Origin: Symbiodinium microadriaticum
Lineage: Eukaryota > Sar > Dinophyceae > Suessiales > Symbiodiniaceae
Direction of reading: 5' to 3'
Assembly (NCBI GenBank): GCA_001939145.1
Contig: LSRX01000317.1
Coordinates: 551,030 to 615,029, forward strand
DNA length: 64,000 nucleotides
The translations under genes and the position numbers were made by a program. Below, piece after piece: positions 1-12,099 of this stretch (the first letter of the stretch is position 1; each line of letters begins with the position of its first letter). The notes below the pieces were generated by a model that was given only the letters and a program-made list of their open reading frames with translations, did not search any database and was not told the DNA's origin.

Positions 1-51
<51 letters not shown>

Positions 52-55
52 TACG

Positions 56-114
<59 letters not shown>

Positions 115-205
115 GACACGACGACGACTACGACTACCGCCACCACCACCACCACCCCCACCAACACCACCACCACCACCACCACCACCACCACCACCAC
201 CACAG
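1..205. repeat. (CTA)n then (CAC)n compound microsatellite
   Basis: CTA units run almost without interruption from the window edge to about 116, broken once near 50-56. A short CGA/ACG transition follows, then CAC/CCA units to about 205. The array begins before the window, so its true length is unknown. Open frames across it only encode homopolymers. Confidence 0.95.
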
Positions 206-1715
206 GAGGACTACTGCGGACGAAAACCGTCATAGTCATCGTCTTCATCACCTGCATCGTCATTACGTCATTTTCATTATGGCAACTCGAACGGTGCGAG
301 ATCACAAAGAGATCAACAGAATAGGAACGCCCCGATGGGCTCAGTCTGCGGCTTTGTCTGGCAGGTATCGGTCCTGCAAGGGTGCAACTTGGGAAAGTTC
401 ACTATGGCCTTCCGAACTAACATCCGATATCATAGCCTCACTCCGGAGGACTTTGGATTGCTGATGCATGTCGTTTCGCTGTTCCGATCACCTAGGACCT
501 AGGATCCGGACAAATCCCAAACAATTGTTTAGAATCACCCATCAGCATTTTCTTGTTATGGTGCTGACGGTGACAATCGTCACAAGTCAATGAATGACAT
601 CACCGCCATTGCTACGACGTCGTTGGCAACGACGAGGATGTTGGCGGCAGTGGCGGCGGGAAGCGGTGCTGACGGCAACGACGTTCTTCAGATTGTCATG
701 CAAAGCCCAAAATCGTCTCGGAAAAGGCCAGGATGTACGTCGTCACCCTAACACAACTCCACTACGGCAATAGTCCCAAGCCCACAGCAGCGGTTTCCTG
801 GATGTACTGCGAGGCCAGCTTCACACAGGACTCCAACGCCTCCTCCGAGTACCTGCAGGCGTGCAGCTACAAGCTGAAAAAACCCTTCACTCGCAACTCC
901 AAACCATGAAGTTTTGAGTGCACGGATGTATAGGTTTGACGGTCGGGACTGGTAGAATCCAGAGGTAGAGGTGTGGGATCTAAGGGCTTCGCAAACCGCA
1001 ACACAATGCTCCAAATCCGGAGCTCTTTGCTATATGGTCTGTGGTGAAAGGATAAAACAACGAAAGTCGGCGGAGACAGACAGTATTTCGGGTGTTGGGA
1101 AGCGCAGTTTGGAGTTAAGACTTGAGATGCTGAATTGTAGGTTTAGGTGTCGGGTTGTTAGTCCAGTCTGTCAGAGACGTCAGAATCGAGGCAATTGAAG
1201 GCTGCAACACATCATCACATGCCGCAAACGCGGCGACAACAGAAAATCATCCAAACACACTCAGGAAATGGAAGCGATTCTGCACCTGATGACGGTGCCG
1301 GAAAATGACGTTAATCGCGGAAATCACCAGAAGCCTCGAAACACCTACAAGGCGTCACACTACGTGAAGTTCCCAGCCCCAGGCCAAATCCCTTTCTAAA
1401 ACCTCTAAGACCGCCTCAACGCAAGTTCTAATCCTTATGCGTGCCAGACGAGACTCCAGCTGAAACTCGACTCCTTAGTCCGAAAGCCTCCCAAGATCTC
1501 GCAAGTAGGACGCCGTATCGTTTCCCCTAACAACCGGGCCTCAGTCGGTGGTGGGCCTCGTACTTCCGTGCTAAACCCTTGAGGATGGTCACCTGTCGAG
1601 GCTTCAGGGTTGCCGGGTCGTCACCTCGTCAAAACTGGGTTGTTTCGCTGGCATGACATCAGACTTACCTGCAGGGGTCTAGGATGTTTCAGTCTAGGCT
1701 GTGCCCTGACAGGAG

Positions 1716-1903
1716 CAACAACATCAGTAACAGCAACAGCAACGAAAGCATCGACAGCAAGAGCAGCAACAACAACGACGGCAACAGCAGCAGCAACGAA
1801 AGCATCCACAGCAAGAGCAGTAACAAGAACGACCGCAGCAAGCAGCAGCAGCAGCAGCAGCAGCAGCCGCGGCGGCGGCGGCGGCAGCAGCAGCAGCAGC
1901 AGT

Positions 1904-1944
<41 letters not shown>

Positions 1945-1945
1945 C
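1716..1945. repeat. CAG/CAA/CGG compound microsatellite
   Basis: Imperfect AGCAAC units give way to a run of AGC, then a short CGG stretch, AGC again, and finally about thirteen AAC units. All frames stay open by composition and encode poly-Q, poly-S or poly-N on one strand and poly-L, poly-C or poly-A on the other. I take this as non-coding repeat. Confidence 0.9.
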
Positions 1946-2399
1946 CACAACCGCAACCACGGCAGTGGTGCACTTGATGCTGCGGTCCCGGTGGAACGGA
2001 CATACCACAGCTTCTGAAGTCACAAAACGGTGCTTCTGGTAACCCAACTGATTCTACAAGACCTGCAAATGCACAAACAGCGTTTCGAGAGGTACGCGGC
2101 AGCCCCGCGAGAAAACTCTAGAAACGCGTGCAAAATCAAACTCGGCCGTGCGACGGTCTCCTCGACAGTTGGTTCAGGCACCTCGGTGCACCAAGAGGGG
2201 TTCCAGCTCAACTAAATGAGTTGAGGGCGCGACGCGCGAGACGAACATGTAATTTTGCTTTGACAGCCAGGCTCGTCGAGCCGACATCGCCCTCGTGAGG
2301 TGATGCTGCAGCCAAGGTTTCTTGGAGCCAAAACTTTTCAAGTGGTCGCCTGCTGCGTTCCACCGAACCAAGGTGGTGAGCTGTACACTGTACACTGCA

Positions 2400-2431
2400 C
2401 TCCCTTGCGCCCACCCGAGTGCGCAAGGGAG
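2400..2431. repeat. Short perfect inverted repeat (hairpin)
   Basis: An 11-base arm, CTCCCTTGCGC, is followed by a 10-base loop and its exact complement, GCGCAAGGGAG. It lies just downstream (minus-strand sense) of the last zinc-knuckle exon I can place. Whether it acts in RNA is unknown. Confidence 0.7.
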
Positions 2432-2481
2432 ACCAACTACTCCGCAACCGGGAGGGTCACACGCCGGTATCCTAAGCGCAC

Positions 2482-3209
2482 CTTGCGCAGGATGTCGTGG
2501 CCCTCGATCTCGCTCTTCCGACCCACCTGCACATGACTCAGCTCGAGGTTGGCCAAGGGCTACGATGCAAGGATTGGCGTTTGTGTAAGCAGTCCGTTAC
2601 ACAAACTTCGATAATTTTCATTTCGCCCTGCAGACTCGACGGATTTACTTTTCTTCTCACTCAAACCCGGCACTCAAAGGCACCTAGACCGCCCACCCTT
2701 ACCTGCCTTCTGAAGCTGAAGTGCATCCAGACTTTTCCCCTGATCCACCGACTGCTCGAGAGCGGCAATCTCCCGAAGCTTCTTCTCCAGCTTGCGGGCC
2801 TTCTTCGGCCAGCTTCTATTCTAATCGTCTTTGCTGTTATTTTTCATGTTCATTCATGTGGCTCTTATTATGCTCGGGCTTGCTGGTATCCTGCTCCCGT
2901 CGCTTATGTATAGTAACCCTGGCCGTCGCCTCCCGCTCCTCTTCAGTGCTGAGCACCCAATGCTCTGGCTGCCACTCGCCCGAGGCACCCTTGGCTTTGC
3001 TTTTGACACTGCGGGGCTTGCGCCAAGCCCCCGATGTCCAAGAATCACCCGAAGCTGTGGTGCTTGTTCCGGACTCGCTCCACGTGTCGCTGGTCTGATT
3101 CGTGCCCGCCTTCTTCTGGCTGGCCTTCTCCAAAGCCCGGCGCTGCAGTTTGGGGCAGGCCTTTGCTGAATGCCCCACCACCTTGCAGTACTCGCAGGTA
3201 CGGTAGAAC
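2482..3209 (-). CDS. CCHC zinc-knuckle protein, three exons (partial)
   Basis: Three minus-strand exons read as one protein. Exon A (about 3209-2920) opens with a CCHC zinc knuckle: CEYCKVVGHSAKAC matches C-x2-C-x4-H-x4-C. It continues through a Ser/Thr-rich stretch to EHWVLSTEEEREA. Exon B (about 2816-2707) encodes a basic helix with KLEKKLREIAALEQ and ends at LQLQK. Exon C (2526-2482) encodes VGRKSEIEGHDILRK. The B-C junction keeps frame only if B ends at AAG followed by a GC donor (GCAGGT). An in-frame TAG lies between A and B, so an intron must separate them. CCHC knuckles usually bind single-stranded nucleic acid. The helix of exon B resembles basic C-terminal helices in translation-associated proteins such as eIF2A or PYM, but I cannot assign a family. 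The N-terminus and C-terminus were not found. It lies immediately downstream of the Clp exons on the same strand. Confidence 0.6.
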
Positions 3210-3479
3210 CTCGCTCACGGGTTGCGCAACCCAGCCCAGGACATGGGAAACATACTGCTACTGGGCCTATCGCACAAAATACGACGAGCAATATACTCGG
3301 CCCTGTCCGTTGCATCGGGAACAGAGCTGGCTGTCGGTGGCTGCCATGGCTCTTTCTTCGGAAGGCACAGGCGCTAGGCGAGTCGGAGTGGAGCTAGTTT
3401 TTGCTGAACATGCCTGCAATGATAGCAGCTTCGTTTGAACAAGGTGCATATCATGTAACATATCGATGAATTACACCAC

Positions 3480-6400
3480 GAATGTTGACCGGCGTCTCGT
3501 CCAGGTCCGCCTCTCCGAAGCTTGAAGATCTTCAGGGCCCTGACCCTACCGAAAAGGAGCTTCAAGCCTTCTCCCCCGACGGCAGCCCCAGGCTACGGTC
3601 CGACCCCCCGAGCTTCTGACCTTCACCGGCTGGAAGCGTCGCTCCAGGGCCTCGCATGGATGGGAATGCTCGTGCGCATCTGTGGAGTCTACTGCTTACT
3701 ACTGCTCATTATCTCAAAAACAATCTCCATTGATGCCACTATGAAATTACATGATCCTGATGTAGTCTTGTGATGCGTGTCTTTTGTTCCATGGTCGTGC
3801 AAACAGGTTGGGATGCTGCTTAGATGTCCGAAAATTGACTGGACGGAATTATGTCACTACCGTGTTCTTTTAGCATTCTCAGTAGTCCGCTCAGGCAGCG
3901 CTGTGATCTTCTACTAGTGCATGAGAGCGCTATAAACTATGGTTCTATGTGTTGTATCGCTGATTTTCTGCCTGCTTGTTGCGATCATGCCGTTGGTATT
4001 AGCATAATTGCCACGATCGTTCTTGAGGCTTGTAGATTGCCAGCTGTTGATGCGATAGCTTTGCCATTCTGCTGAGCACAGCGACAACGGCGACGACGAC
4101 GGGTAAGGAGGCCAGAACTCGCTACAATCGAAAGCCTAAGCTGTAGTCCTACTCAGATCGGGGCCCCAAATTAAATGCAAACACTTCCCAAACTTGAAAG
4201 CCGCACCCCCGCAAGTCCGCAGGCCTTGTCCTTCTCTACGTACTTCCGGTACTCCTCGTTGGTGGTTGCTCCAATCACCTGCTGTAAGACTGCAGGTCTA
4301 GGTCTACATCTGCCACGGTATTGCCATTGCTTTTTACTTGATCTTGCTACTCAGGGGCTGTGCATTAGAGATGGTCGTTCTTCGTCTTCAACGCGGCACG
4401 AGTGCACTGGTGCGGTTATCCTGCGCATGATGCCTACCTGCAGTTCCGCCCGGGTGCATCCTCTCATCCTCCGTCAACGAGACCACCGGGCTCAGTGTCT
4501 GGAGTTTGTCTTTTGCTTGTTGCATGTTTGCCAGCGATAGAACACAACCCAATGTCGCTGCAAGCGACCTTATCGTTGTGTTGCCTGAAGACGAACCTCC
4601 CTTGCTTTACATCATACTAGGCCTCCAGACGATCCACTGCCGCTCGACAAGATCCTGCCTACGGGATTTGCAAAGGCACCTTTTGCAACTTCCAGGCGTG
4701 GGAAACATACTGCACACTAAGTAATAAGTAACCCTCCTCTAGCTAATCGCTGAGCGTCTCGCCTCTCTCGACCCCGGACCCGGTCTGCCCACCTGGAGCT
4801 CACCACGAGACAAGGCAGGCTTCATGATATTCGCCGCGTCAATGGCGCCACCACCACCTTGAAAGCTGGGAAATCTCGGATGAAGGGCATGCATGTAGAC
4901 TTTTGCTTAAGAGCTCTTTTCGAACTGCAAGACCTGTCCGCCAGCCTTGGGTATAAGAAGTATGTGATGCCGAAAAAATACCAGGCTGAACTGCCGATGC
5001 TGGAGTTGATTAATTATTCTAGAAACCCCCAAACAAGGATGTCTCCAAGAATGCTTCAGGGAACCGCTGCCCTCGCCACAAATCCTTCTTTAGTTTCCAA
5101 AACCCTCAAGGCTAAGTCTGCGCTGTACCCAAAAAAACAGATCCTCCTTCTCAAATGCTTGCTGTTGCGATCAAGGATTTTGGGCCTGGGCTTTCCAACC
5201 GGAAGCTCGACACAGTAAGCAAATGAAACATGTCCATGGCCTCCATCGCCGGTCCCACCCGCTCCGACCAGCGTGTGGATCTCGTCGATCATGAGGATGA
5301 TGCTCTTCTCAGAGTCCAAGACCTTCAGGCACTCAGGGTGTCGACACCCAAGGAAAGCCCTGCTCACGGGCTGTTCGAACACCAGTTCCTGTTCTCGCCG
5401 TGCCGCGCGGCTTGCACGCACGTTTGGATTTCGCACGTCGCATTTCACCCAGCCTCTAGCATTCGGGGTCAGCATTGGGGTTTTTAGGGTGACGTACCTA
5501 TGGCTACAGCTATACATACAGGCTATGGAAATATACAGGCTGTAAAGCAACACTATTAGCGTTGGCCTCCTTGATCACGTTCTTCAAGCGCTCCTGATGC
5601 ACGCAGACGTTGAAGGGGCACCGGCTGCGGATAGGCGGCACGACTGACCATACCACAAGCTGCGACGATGCCGGTACGTACTACCCGGTTATCGGAAAAC
5701 GTCAACTTTAGGGTCTGTGTCAGCGGATATCTGTCCTACTACGACGAATGCTGCTATAGGCAGATGACGACGACAACGGTTGCTTGATAACGGTGCTCTT
5801 TCCGGGTCTCTCTACTTTAGGCCTTAAGAAATGTCTTAACCGGGCGAAACCGACACCCTCCGCAGGACCAGTGCTCCTCCCACACTGCCACAACTTTGCG
5901 GACAAGTAGTGGAGTTTTCCAGCGATCGGATCTTGTAAAGCCGAACCCTGCTTGACGCAATGCACTGAATCTTCACGAACGGAAAGTACCTTCCATAAAA
6001 TGTCTATAAATAAAAATCTGGGATAAAGTGCAGGGAGCTGGAGATCAGGGAATGAGGCCCACAGCTCAAGCGCTACCCGCCCTATACCCTTAGAAGCAAA
6101 CCTGAAGCCTATCCGTAAGTCCCTACATCCCCAAAACCTAGGACCGTCTGCCGAACTCCGTTGGCTTCGAGGGTCCTCGAACTCCCCTCTGTACTTGGTG
6201 CCCGCGAGAAGCATTGCCAGGTCCAGCTGGACGATCTTCTTCCTCGGGGCGACTCGGGGCTTCAGCTTATTTAGGGGCCTAAGTAACTACACAAACTATT
6301 TTGGGAGTTCCTTTTTATAGCTATGTATAGTATATTGGTTCTAGATATTCTAGAGGCTCTGGTCTGCGGTCACACTTTTGCCACTCACGTGCCCTCAAAA

Positions 6401-9074
6401 GCTTGAGGGTGGAACGTTCCGTGATTTTTTGGGCTTCAGGCTCAGGGTTTCACTGCAGCCTCGAAGTTGCGAGCTCCATGTTCGGGGTTTGAAGTCAAGG
6501 GCTTTGGACTCGAGGATGAACCTCAGGTGCCAAACCCGAACCCCCAACACCGTTCTGTGGCCCCGGGCCCGACCAACATCTCCGGCACATCAGAGGTCGC
6601 GATTTTGTAGGCCAGGCCCTCGGCAATGGCCTGGGGCTGTCGGAAGGTGCTTAGCCTTTGAGGTTTTCTTGGGACAAAGAGGAAGGGTTTCAAGGCGCTG
6701 GCTTGAGGGATCACCCCCGGGATTGAACCGCTGGATTGGAGTGACCACAACAATGCGAGAGCTATGAAGCCGCAATGCTAGCCGCTCCTGGAATCGAAGA
6801 TGCTTTGGCTGAAGGTGAAGGTTTAGGATTCAAGGATTTCGGCAGGTTGGCTAGAGTTTGCTTTCAAGGTTTGGGGTAATCAGCAGTTGCGCACACGGGT
6901 TTATGGGCGTTGACCGCTTTCCAACCACGAGATCCGACGCCGACACCCAGGGTTCTGGGTGGTCTTTCGAACCCGGAGCCAACATCTGTGCCAAGCCAAA
7001 GTCACTTTGGGACGGGGTCTTGGGCAGCACCTTACGCTGGGGCCACCCACCGTTTTACCAACGCCGGGCTCGCCGATGAGTACAGGGTTGTTCTTCTGGC
7101 GACGCGCCAGGATCTGCCAGCCGCGGTTTCTTCGCTTGGGAGGGAGCTCTAGATCCGAAAGCTTTTACATGCGTTTGCAGTTCAAGCTTTTTGGGAAGAC
7201 TGGCCTTTGCGTTCGGACTGTACTCAGCCCAAAGGAGTAACCTACTTAGGTAGTGTGGGTGGGACATGGGGCCTCGAGGCTACACTGCTACATTCGAGCT
7301 TCAGCTGACAAGACCGATCTGTCTTTTGAAAGCTGATCCTCTCATGTCTTGAGAGAGGACGGGATCAACTTTGGGTCGCTTTCCGACTTATCTTAGGCAT
7401 GGCATGACTAATCGGAGCCTTCTTCGCCTTCCAGTCCCGGCAACTGCCGGGAGCAGTCACTTTACTTGAGCGCTTGCGCATAGTTCAAGCCTACATGCTT
7501 GACTGTCTGGAAGCCGACATGTCCTTACCGGGAGTTCGCAGTGCGTGCGGAAACCGCTGCCGAAGCATTCCAAAGCTTGCATCCACGACGACACTGAGCG
7601 CTGCTTTTGCAACCCATCGTGCAATGCTGCTGAACGGGCCCAGTATCTCTGCTGAAAGGCCCCAGAGAAAAAAAAAAGATCGACAGCCTTTACCCAAAAC
7701 GCAGAAAAACCCTCAATCGATACTTGATGCATGAGTTGACACGGTTCCTTCGGACTGTATATAGACTTGCGACATGAAAGCGCGCACAGTCACAAGAAGC
7801 GGCCTGTACAGTTCGTTCGATCTCCGCCTCGCGGCCCACGAGCCTTGGCTGCCGGGCGAAGCACTCCGCAAAGCCCAAATGCATCTCCCTCACACTTGTG
7901 CTCGAAGCGACCGGTCAGGGCTCATTCATCACAGCAGGACAAGTTTCGGAGGAATGTTGCACATTCCATGGCACACGTTTGCCATGCTCGCAGCTAGCGA
8001 GCTTGTGGCGAAAGCACTGAGCGATTGCGGTGAGATTCGCATTAAGCTCAGCTGCACATACCACCCCGTGCCCCAAACATCAATAGCCTCCAGCCCCGGA
8101 AAGAATGGGAGGAAAGGGAGGGAAAGGGAGGGCGGGCGGGCACAAAGATTTACAGCTAGGCTCTGTGCAGCGCACAATGGCCCATGCCTGTGTGGTTCAC
8201 GGACTCTCGAAGCTTATGCACTCGTGCGACAGAGCCATGCTGGAAGTCACGCGACAAAAGATCTGATCACACTGTTCTTCATTGGCCAATCATCTCATTT
8301 TTTGTCTTGGCGCGCATGCCTTGTAGTCCCACCCTTCGTGGACCAATCATTTCGTTTCAATGCCTTCCCCCTACAAGACCTGGTACCATTGCAGAGTCAG
8401 TTTCTTCTGAAATCCCATATGAAATATTCAGTGATTATGATTATGAGAATCTTCAGCCAAGTAAGATTGAGTTGTCACACGGCTGAGCGGCCGCTCTGAC
8501 AAGAAAACAGACAATTACTTTGCTTCGCGATTTCGCCACAACTGCAAACCGAAGGATTCCATGCTCCGGGGTTAAGACTGCTTTGTTTCGATTCAAATCT
8601 GGACTGGTTTTGCCAAGGTTGCACGAGGCTTCTATCAGCTTGCCTGTGGGAGCTATTCAATCTTGTGAGTTAGGCTGTGAAATGGCCATTGGACGTCTCT
8701 GCAATGAAGCTCCAACAAGTGGCGGATCCATCATCCCTTCTGCAGCGGCCTGCGCATTTATTTTCAGGTCTGTGCTTCAGGGAACGCAAGAAGTGGGACG
8801 AGGGGATGCCAGGCTCAGGAACACTCATAACCCCTCTGTCTTAACTGGGAGATGCTGGGAGCATATTCCATACACCTCAGCTATCTGCATTGCTCCTCTC
8901 AACAAACTAACACAGCTCCACTTCAAAAACTGCAAGGAGTGAGTTCTCAAACCCCGGGGTACAATAGCACGCTTCTGAATCGCCAGACATCAAGCAGGTC
9001 ACAGGGGCGATGAACCGACAGCATCCTACAGCGGTACTCGCCTTGGTCAGGTCACGGCCGAACTCTTCCAGAGT
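3480..9074 (-). CDS. Clp/Hsp100 AAA+ ATPase (ClpB/ClpC type), first AAA module, fragmentary
   Basis: Minus-strand exons spell out the first AAA+ module of a Clp/Hsp100 protein-unfolding ATPase. In order: 9074-9042 ([10 protein letters not shown], linker before AAA-1); 7113-7051 (Walker A GEPGVGKT); 6630-6574 ([19 protein letters not shown]); about 6241-6176 ([12 protein letters not shown], substrate-loop region); 5593-5567 (ERLKNVIKE, only 27 nt); 5322-5241 (Walker [16 protein letters not shown]); 4857-4793 ([18 protein letters not shown]); 4278-4225 ([17 protein letters not shown], sensor 1); 3650-3621 ([10 protein letters not shown], arginine-finger region); tentatively 3510-3480 ([10 protein letters not shown]). 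Reading phase matches across the 5593/5322/4857/4278/3650 junctions. Donors after several exons are GC, and one is GA. The family uses ATP to thread and disaggregate proteins. The exon for the conserved LDPVIGR block, the N domain, the middle domain and AAA-2 were not found. It could be a full gene I cannot fully read, or a truncated copy. Confidence 0.85.
6164..6178 (-). other. Non-canonical GA 5' splice site in the Clp gene
   Basis: The exon ending YRGEFE must stop at GAG (6178-6176) to join the next exon, ERLKNVIKE, as the family sequence demands. The intron then begins GACCCT, a GA donor, and ends in CAG at 5596-5594. GC and GA donors are known from Symbiodinium genomes. Here the assignment rests on protein continuity. 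Confidence 0.6.
7774..8499 (+). CDS. Uncharacterised 241-codon open frame inside a Clp intron
   Basis: A plus-strand frame with ATG at 7774 stays open for 241 codons inside the 1.9 kb gap between the Clp exons at 7051-7113 and 9042-9074. The product ([15 protein letters not shown]...) shows no domain, repeat or clear membrane segment that I recognise. The composition is not repetitive, so the length is somewhat unusual, but chance is a fair explanation. It is opposite to the surrounding gene. Confidence 0.2.
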   Translation: MKARTVTRSGLYSSFDLRLAAHEPWLPGEALRKAQMHLPHTCARSDRSGLIHHSRTSFGGMLHIPWHTFAMLAASELVAKALSDCGEIRIKLSCTYHPVPQTSIASSPGKNGRKGREREGGRAQRFTARLCAAHNGPCLCGSRTLEAYALVRQSHAGSHATKDLITLFFIGQSSHFLSWRACLVVPPFVDQSFRFNAFPLQDLVPLQSQFLLKSHMKYSVIMIMRIFSQVRLSCHTAERPL

Positions 9075-9569
9075 CTGGGTCTTTCCACCTCGTAGACTCG
9101 GAGAGTGGAGACTGCAGCATCAGGAACCTCCAGCCCCCAATCATCACCGTGCTCGAAGTAAGATCCCTGGCAAAACGACCCCTTCAAGACGACCCATCCA
9201 GCACACAGTGTCAAATGTACGCCTGCACCGCTCTTCATCTGTGCCGCAGGCTCCTTCTCGTCCTGGCGGCTGATAGGTGCTCCTAAACAGCGTCTAACCT
9301 GAATCCTTCGCGTGGAAGTTCAGAAAGGCTTGGGGCTTTTCTTTTCAGAGTTTGGGGACTTCGGTTCCTGAACCCGACATCTGAAACCTAGCCATCCCCA
9401 AGGTGGTGGAGCTCGTAGGGTCCCGGAAACTGAAGGGGTCTACCTTTCCGTCTACACGTTTTTAAAAGGTGCCTAAGAGCCCGAGCCAAATAAATTATCG
9501 GCAGTCTAAGGCTCCCGAGAACCCCAAGCTCCAAGACTCGAAGCCTCCCGAGAAGATCCTTCAGAAGTT

Positions 9570-9677
9570 CCTCGGGAGAAGGGAGGGAAGTCCTTGTCTT
9601 GCAACTCCTTGACGATTTCTTCTGGGATCTTCTCCCTGGAGACACACTTCGCCAGTAGGTCACCCACATGTTGCTGT
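9570..9677 (-). CDS. Exon-like segment upstream of the Clp exons
   Basis: The minus strand reads QQHVGDLLAKCVSREKIP followed by EEIVKELQDKDFPPFS, a charged helical segment with natural-looking composition. It could be an N-terminal exon of the Clp gene or part of the preceding gene. No homology is claimed. Confidence 0.35.
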
Positions 9678-10397
9678 CCCTGAGACCCTGACCGGAAAAC
9701 AGAGAGGGACATGACTTCAGAGTTCAGCAGACGAACTTTGGTTGATGCAGAGGACCGAGGAGGGTAAATCGCCGCCAAGCTTACAATCCAAAGCCCAGGG
9801 GCGTGAGATGGAAAGACACCTGCTAAACAAGCCTGAAGCAAGACATGGCCATCGTCACTCAGGCCAAGACAAGGACGAACGCCCCAGCTGCCAAGACGAC
9901 AGGCACAAGTACGTGACAGCACCAACACAACACATGCAGCAATTAGGAACACCATCATGGCAAGGACAGAGAGGGAAAGCAGTGGAAGTTCAAGGGATCA
10001 TGTTGTAGTAAGTTCCTGGGGCGCTCAACCTGCCATGATTTTGTCGTATCCTTGTGACGGGAAGAGATCCTGCTATTTGGGTTGTAAGCTTAGGGATTCA
10101 TGCGCCTGCGGTCTATTCTGTGGGTCTCAACTTAAAGCCCCACATCAGCCATGCTAAGTGGGAGCTTGCAGCGGCCTGTACCGAAAGAACCGTCCATGCT
10201 GACTCCTAGATTGCAAATGTGACAGCTTAAGTCAGGCGTCTCAAGACTGAAAGTCCGGGCTTCCTTCAGAGCAGGATTCACGTGATGAACCTGAAACCGA
10301 AGTTCAAAAGAGACTGACACCGGAAAAGAGCCAATGAAGCCAGGAGGCGGATCCACTCCCAACTTCTGCAGGCACTGGCGAGCGCTGGCTTACATGC

Positions 10398-10440
10398 AGT
10401 TGGGTTGGGTTGGCTTGGGTTGGCTTGGGTTGGCTTGGGG
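10398..10440. repeat. TTGGGTTGGC minisatellite
   Basis: About four copies of a ten-base unit, GGTTGGCTTG, lie in tandem and grade into GGGTT motifs at the left end. Confidence 0.85.
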
Positions 10441-10639
10441 CAGCCCCAATGCAAGTTTCAGGCTGCATCCCTTTCCCAACAATCCATAAATCCCTGCAAA
10501 ACACTTATTGCACGGAGGCCCTCGATCACTCCGACGGATTGAAAATGCAATCAATGCTTGGGCCCTCAGGCCAGGGTTTCAGAGTTTCCACACCCGCAAA
10601 CCCTAGAAGTATTCATGCTACTTAGGATTTCGGTCACAC

Positions 10640-10844
10640 CCGGAGTTCGGATGCATCGGTGACACGTCCGGGAGGCCTTCTGCGTCTTGCCACTGGCATC
10701 TTTGCAGAGCGCCTGGCGGCGTTTCGCGGCAATGGGCCCCGGCTTCGGGCTCGGCAGTTTGGGGATAGCGCGACATGGCTTCGGCTGCTTTTCTGGCAGT
10801 TGCATGGTTACCCTTCTTGCGCAATCTTCCGAGTATCCGTACAT
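10640..10844 (-). CDS. GC-rich exon candidate, frame uncertain
   Basis: This GC-rich block is open in frames on both strands. The minus-strand frame containing KLPSPKPGPIAAKRRQALCK looks most protein-like: proline-rich, then basic. An alternative frame (ARKAAEAMSRYPQTAEPEAG) and a plus-strand frame are also open. I cannot choose with confidence. Confidence 0.3.
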
Positions 10845-10922
10845 GATTAGGACTACTCACCCTGCGACCATGGCTTCCATGATGCCGGAAATCGCTTCTC
10901 TTATGCCTAGTATGCGACGACT

Positions 10923-11031
10923 ATGACAGAGGCAGAGGCCGCACTGGCAGCAGAGGCAGAGGCACAGCAGTGGCAGAGGCCGAGGCAGACGCCCAGGAAT
11001 GCAGGCAGGCAGGCAGGCAGGCAGGCAGGCA
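10923..11031. repeat. GAGGCA repeats followed by (GGCA)n
   Basis: Imperfect CAGAGGCAGAGGC units are followed by seven to eight perfect GGCA tetranucleotides ending at 11031. Confidence 0.9.
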
Positions 11032-11335
11032 TGTATGTGGACGCGTTGCTCCCTATATGCTTAAATATCAGCGTTGAACTACCTTCTCGTGTATGTATTC
11101 AGCTGGTCTCTCAATCAACCCTGAACACGACATGGCAATTGTGGTTCTCAAGCCGAACCTCACATTCAACCTCATCCCCAACACCACGCATTCCAGATTG
11201 ACACCCCAATCTGTACGAGTCCCTATGAGCTTTAGGCACGCACGGGAAGCCCGGAAACGTTCGGCTGCGTCACCAACAGTATGTGTGCCGTGTCGATGGC
11301 GTTCGAGTTCAGCTGGCGGGCCTGCAGCCACGGGA

Positions 11336-11580
11336 CCACCACCACCACCACCACCATCACCACCACCATCAGGACCACCATACCCATCGCTCCAATCAGT
11401 GATCATCATGCTTGTCCTGAGCATAAGCATCGCCATCACCATCACCGCCGACATGACTGAGACAGTCACCATCGCGACAGTGACCACCGTCATCATCTGC
11501 ATGATCGGCATCGTCATCTCCATCAACATCATCTTCATTATCATCATCACGATCCTCGTCTTCATTCATCGTCGGCTTCA
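11336..11580. repeat. CCA then CAT-rich microsatellite
   Basis: Perfect CCA units (about 11336-11370) pass into degenerate CAT/ATC-rich sequence. Open frames here encode strings of I, M, V, T or of D, H. I treat them as repeat artefacts. Confidence 0.85.
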
Positions 11581-12099
11581 CCATGAGCATGGCAATGACC
11601 AGAAACATGCACCCGAGATCCTGAAGCATCCAGGGCCTGAATAAGGTTTGAGGCTTCCGTGGGTTCGAGCTCTCATGTCTCTCAAGACAGTATACTCAGT
11701 AGACGCATTGCTGCGCGGGTGAAGCTTCACGTCTGTGGATATCCCTTGAGCACTCTAGTTTCGATGTTCCAATTGTTGAAACTTGACGTGATTGTGGCCC
11801 AAGCAAAATCCGACCTGCTGCATTCCACGTCTTATTTCAAGTCGACTTCCACCAAACCGCCCAACAGCATCGCTCTCCTCCCTGCAACCAGATACCTTGG
11901 CTTCCATAGGTCGTTATCGACCCATTCAAAACTTCCTACAGCAGGGAAATGATACCTGCAAGCGTTACCTAAGTCAACAGAAACCCGATAAACCCGGCCT
12001 CGGTCACTGAAGCTTCGAGGATGGTCTTGGCTTCGGGTGTGAAGGGGATCTCCACCTGGTGACAAGGTCTTCGGGTTTGTGAGGTGTTCAGGTCTTCTC

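Noticed and set aside
1610..2017. 135-codon frame ending in poly-S/poly-N, with similar overlapping frames
   Set aside because: All frames on both strands are open because of the CAG/CAA repeat. Nothing outside the repeat looks like a protein.
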